From Nitrospira sp. UBA2083 (GTDB taxonomy: Bacteria > Nitrospirota > Nitrospiria > Nitrospirales > Nitrospiraceae): DNA of 9,502 nucleotides. Below, piece after piece: positions 7,749-9,502 of the stretch. The translations under genes and the position numbers were made by a program. Each line of letters opens with the position of its first letter. Within the stretch, counting starts at the first letter, position 1. The notes beneath the pieces were generated by a model. It worked only from the letters and a program-made list of their open reading frames with translations. It was not told where the DNA came from and searched no databases. Location: contig DCZN01000036.1 of the NCBI GenBank assembly GCA_002331625.1, forward strand, positions 34,715 through 44,216, given 5' to 3'.

Positions 7749-7769
7749 AACTAGAAATGAGGTCTCCAT

Positions 7770-7805
7770 TCAACGAAACAGTGCCAGCGAACGTATCCAG
7801 AGCAT
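7770..7805 (-). CDS. Possible 11-residue leader peptide upstream of the glycosyltransferase
   Basis: ATG at 7805 opens MLWIRSLALFR and ends in TGA at 7772-7770, immediately followed by the ATG at 7769 of the glycosyltransferase frame (TGAATG). It is preceded by AAGGAGG at 7815-7809, the closest match to the anti-Shine-Dalgarno in the window, though only three bases from the ATG. It may be a coupling or leader frame delivering ribosomes to the next gene, or the tail of an eroded longer frame, since the same frame is open upstream to 7976. Composition shows no run of one amino acid as in classical attenuators. Confidence 0.35.
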   Translation of the reverse strand: MLWIRSLALFR

Positions 7806-7808
7806 TTT

Positions 7809-7815
7809 CCTCCTT
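7809..7815 (-). promoter_or_regulatory. Strong Shine-Dalgarno AAGGAGG
   Basis: This seven-base match to the 16S rRNA 3' end lies three bases before ATG 7805, about 40 bases before ATG 7769 and about 60 before ATG 7748. It is therefore placed for the short leader frame rather than for the glycosyltransferase itself. Confidence 0.5.
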
Positions 7816-7828
7816 GTCGTTGTACCAA

Positions 7829-7856
7829 CCCACCAGGCATCCCTATAATAGGTGGG
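7829..7856 (-). repeat. Inverted repeat CCCACC/GGTGGG in the ligase-glycosyltransferase spacer
   Basis: CCCACC and GGTGGG form a six-base-pair stem around a 16-base loop, about 14 bases upstream of the AAGGAGG site. No U-run follows on the minus-strand transcript, so it is not a classical intrinsic terminator. It could be a weak mRNA hairpin near the leader frame. Otherwise 7806-7908 contains nothing I can assign. Confidence 0.25.
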
Positions 7857-7908
7857 ATCGGCTTTCCAGAGATTGCGTGCTCCGGCATCACAAAAACCAA
7901 CCCTGCAG

Positions 7909-9297
7909 TCACACGGGGGCGTGCCGCTCGGATGTCCCTCTCCACTGAAGCACTCCACCACCAAGCGCAAACGCAAGGGCTGTGACGATCATGTTCCCAA
8001 AGACATCGTGCGTGTTCGCCCATAGCATCATTGAACCCAGCCAGAGTGTAAAAAACAGCGCGGACACTTCGTTTTGTTCATGAAGGCGAGAGAGAACTGA
8101 TCGTAACGCAAGACGAAGAAGCTGGAACAGTATCATGAGATAAAGTATGGTCCCAATGACTCCCACCTCGGCGATCATACGAATCCATGAGTTTTCACCA
8201 AGCCCTGGCATATCGACTGTATTGTATACAACAACTCCTCCAAAGTGTTTTGCTCCTAAGGTAAATATGCCTAGCCCTTCACCAAATATCAGATACTTAT
8301 CGACGACAGTCGACAACGGGAGAATCAAATTTCCCTCTAGCCGATCCGGTATGGCATAAACACCACTCAGCAACCGCTCAACGATAAGATGCAATGCGAT
8401 GTTGGAGGTGATGTTTGATTGCAGGAAAACCACAGTGATAAACACAGTCCCCACAAATGCATACCCAATCAGACGAGCGCCAGTCATACTACCTTCTCGA
8501 CGAACTCTATGAAGCAATAACAGTCCCGCTGCTATACACAAGAAAACAAACGCCGCACGCTGGCCAGACACAATAACCGCGAGGACATCTAAACTTATAC
8601 TGATTTTCCAAAACCACTTTATAGGAATTTTAGTGGCCGCTAAATAGCACCATTTAAAGAGGACAAGACAAAAAAGAGCCTGACCAAACTTACCGGTATG
8701 CGTAAAAATAGACGTTGGCCGAAAGAGCCCTCTGACAACACGTCCGCCCACACTATAGTCCCCGATTCCCGTGCTCCCCAATCCATATGTCGTAAATGGA
8801 TGGCTCCGTCCAAGGTAGATCTGGAGAAGCGCTACTACAAGAATTACAACCAGCCAAAAGTTAACACACAGAAATACACGATGGACAGCACCTTCTCCCT
8901 GTTGGAAATACACGTTGGATACGAGCATATACATCACAGGAAGGAACAGAGTCCCGATCCCAATAAAGAAAATGATCAACGAGTGGCCGGCAAGAAGTTC
9001 ATTTGCGAACGCCCATGAGTAAAAAGCTAGAAGAGCAACCCAAATTCCGAGGGGAAGACTTCTTAATACCCTAGTTGTCGGCATGAACAATACGGCAAGG
9101 ACTGAAAGTAACACGATAGTTCCTGACCCGAAGAAGATGACATCTTGTTGATATACATACTTCCGAACCACTTCCGCCACCAGTGGTAGGTTGATGAGGA
9201 ACAGTAGCCAGTTTTGACCAACAACAGAAATATGATTGTGATCGCTGCGGTATGGCAATTGACCATCAACAATCTGTTCCATGCATGCTACACGCAT
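7909..9297 (-). CDS. O-antigen ligase / Wzy-type polymerase family membrane protein
   Basis: A 462-residue polytopic inner-membrane protein with roughly 11-12 hydrophobic segments, for example near 29-46, 55-72, 83-101, 106-127, 142-162, 205-222, 247-264, 277-294, 376-398, 411-428 and 432-449. The layout fits the Wzy_C/O-antigen ligase family (PF04932-like): SGQRAAF at 244-250 before a transmembrane helix, a large periplasmic loop at about 295-370, FGEGLG at 338-343, and ENSWIRMIAEVGVIG at 368-382. The ligase WaaL and the polymerase Wzy share this fold, so the sequence cannot say whether it links chains to a carrier or polymerises repeat units; next to a flippase, polymerase is a fair guess. 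ATG at 9297 has AGGTG five bases upstream, a good site. It follows the flippase stop by 26 bases, so they are probably cotranscribed. The N-terminal 25 residues are polar and cytoplasmic. Confidence 0.88.
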   Translation of the reverse strand: MRVACMEQIVDGQLPYRSDHNHISVVGQNWLLFLINLPLVAEVVRKYVYQQDVIFFGSGTIVLLSVLAVLFMPTTRVLRSLPLGIWVALLAFYSWAFANELLAGHSLIIFFIGIGTLFLPVMYMLVSNVYFQQGEGAVHRVFLCVNFWLVVILVVALLQIYLGRSHPFTTYGLGSTGIGDYSVGGRVVRGLFRPTSIFTHTGKFGQALFCLVLFKWCYLAATKIPIKWFWKISISLDVLAVIVSGQRAAFVFLCIAAGLLLLHRVRREGSMTGARLIGYAFVGTVFITVVFLQSNITSNIALHLIVERLLSGVYAIPDRLEGNLILPLSTVVDKYLIFGEGLGIFTLGAKHFGGVVVYNTVDMPGLGENSWIRMIAEVGVIGTILYLMILFQLLRLALRSVLSRLHEQNEVSALFFTLWLGSMMLWANTHDVFGNMIVTALAFALGGGVLQWRGTSERHAPV

Positions 9298-9323
9298 GAT
9301 CTCACCTAAGCCACAACAACGTA

Positions 9324-9502
9324 CTATTCATGATCTGGTTTTCGTTCTACGCACAAAGAAGACCTCGACAACGTACGGGTTAGATAGACAGCAAGGGCAA
9401 GTTGGCACCCAAAATAGACTGGCACTGCCCATGCCGCACCGAGGAGGCCATAAAAGTATGTGCCGCCCGTCCCTGCCAGCACGCTCGCAAGAGCACCACC
9501 CG
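9324..9502 (-). CDS. C-terminal end of a polytopic membrane protein, probably a Wzx-type flippase
   Basis: Only the last 58 or so codons are present; the gene enters from the high-coordinate edge and ends at TAG 9326-9324. The translation has two hydrophobic stretches, GGALASVLAGTGGTYFYGLL and GAAWAVPVYFGCQLALAVYL, followed by a polar, basic tail (TRTLSRSSLCVERKPDHE). The small-residue-rich 'yGllGaawAvp' pattern is typical of the last helices of polysaccharide flippases of the MATE/MVF (Wzx) superfamily, which move lipid-linked repeat units across the inner membrane. Position just before an O-antigen ligase/polymerase gene supports this. Too little is present to exclude another membrane protein. 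Confidence 0.6.
   Translation of the reverse strand, partial: GGALASVLAGTGGTYFYGLLGAAWAVPVYFGCQLALAVYLTRTLSRSSLCVERKPDHE

Noticed and set aside
7844..7849. TATAAT on the plus strand as a promoter -10 box
   Set aside because: No -35 hexamer at the right distance and no plus-strand gene downstream; on the minus strand the match is poor.
7770..8023. 68- and 90-codon minus-strand frames between the ligase and the glycosyltransferase
   Set aside because: They overlap the C-terminal coding part of the ligase or the start of the glycosyltransferase and show no domain; only the final 11 codons with the strong Shine-Dalgarno are kept as a possible leader.
1..9502. CRISPR arrays, tRNA or rRNA genes, toxin-antitoxin or defence genes
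   Set aside because: No regularly spaced direct repeats, cloverleaf-like sequences or recognisable defence proteins are visible; the window is almost fully occupied by polysaccharide genes.

Overview
The window is part of a surface-polysaccharide (capsule, exopolysaccharide or O-antigen type) biosynthesis cluster. Every gene I can support lies on the minus strand, so transcription runs from high to low coordinates. The gene content (Wzx-like flippase, O-antigen ligase/Wzy-like membrane protein, GT4 glycosyltransferase, CapA-like and PaaK/CapK-like proteins, fused bi-domain oxidoreductase, heparinase-fold protein) points to a Gram-negative bacterium with roughly balanced base composition. I cannot name the genus from sequence alone.

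Layout in transcription order. (1) 9502-9324: C-terminal end of a polytopic protein, probably the Wzx flippase. (2) 9297-7909: O-antigen ligase/polymerase-type membrane protein with a good ribosome binding site. (3) 7908-7749: a short spacer holding an 11-codon reading frame with a near-perfect Shine-Dalgarno, whose stop abuts an alternative start of the next gene. (4) 7748-6576: GT4 glycosyltransferase. (5) 6579-6265: a degraded, promoterless-looking remnant of an IS110-type transposase with two in-frame stops, which starts exactly where the glycosyltransferase ends. (6) 6175-2874 and on to 717: four closely spaced genes, namely a CapA-family metallophosphatase-fold protein, a SAM-dependent methyltransferase, a PaaK/CapK-like adenylate-forming enzyme and a 718-residue fusion of a zinc-type alcohol dehydrogenase with a Gfo/Idh/MocA dehydrogenase. 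(7) 586-1: the N-terminal 195 residues of a heparinase II/III-family protein, cut by the window edge.

Inferred cooperation: the glycosyltransferase, flippase and ligase/polymerase assemble, export and polymerise or attach a repeat unit. The CapA, methyltransferase, PaaK-like, bi-domain oxidoreductase and heparinase set looks like a tailoring module that oxidises sugars, activates a carboxylate, methylates, and trims or remodels a (probably acidic) polymer. The families are well supported by motifs; the substrates are not visible in the sequence.

The points most worth checking are the PaaK/CapA/bi-domain/heparinase module as a possible acyl- or amide-decorated polysaccharide pathway, the IS110 scar inside the cluster, and unusual translation-start arrangements before the glycosyltransferase (leader frame), the CapA gene (in-frame amber after a 3-codon frame) and the heparinase gene (overlapping small frame).
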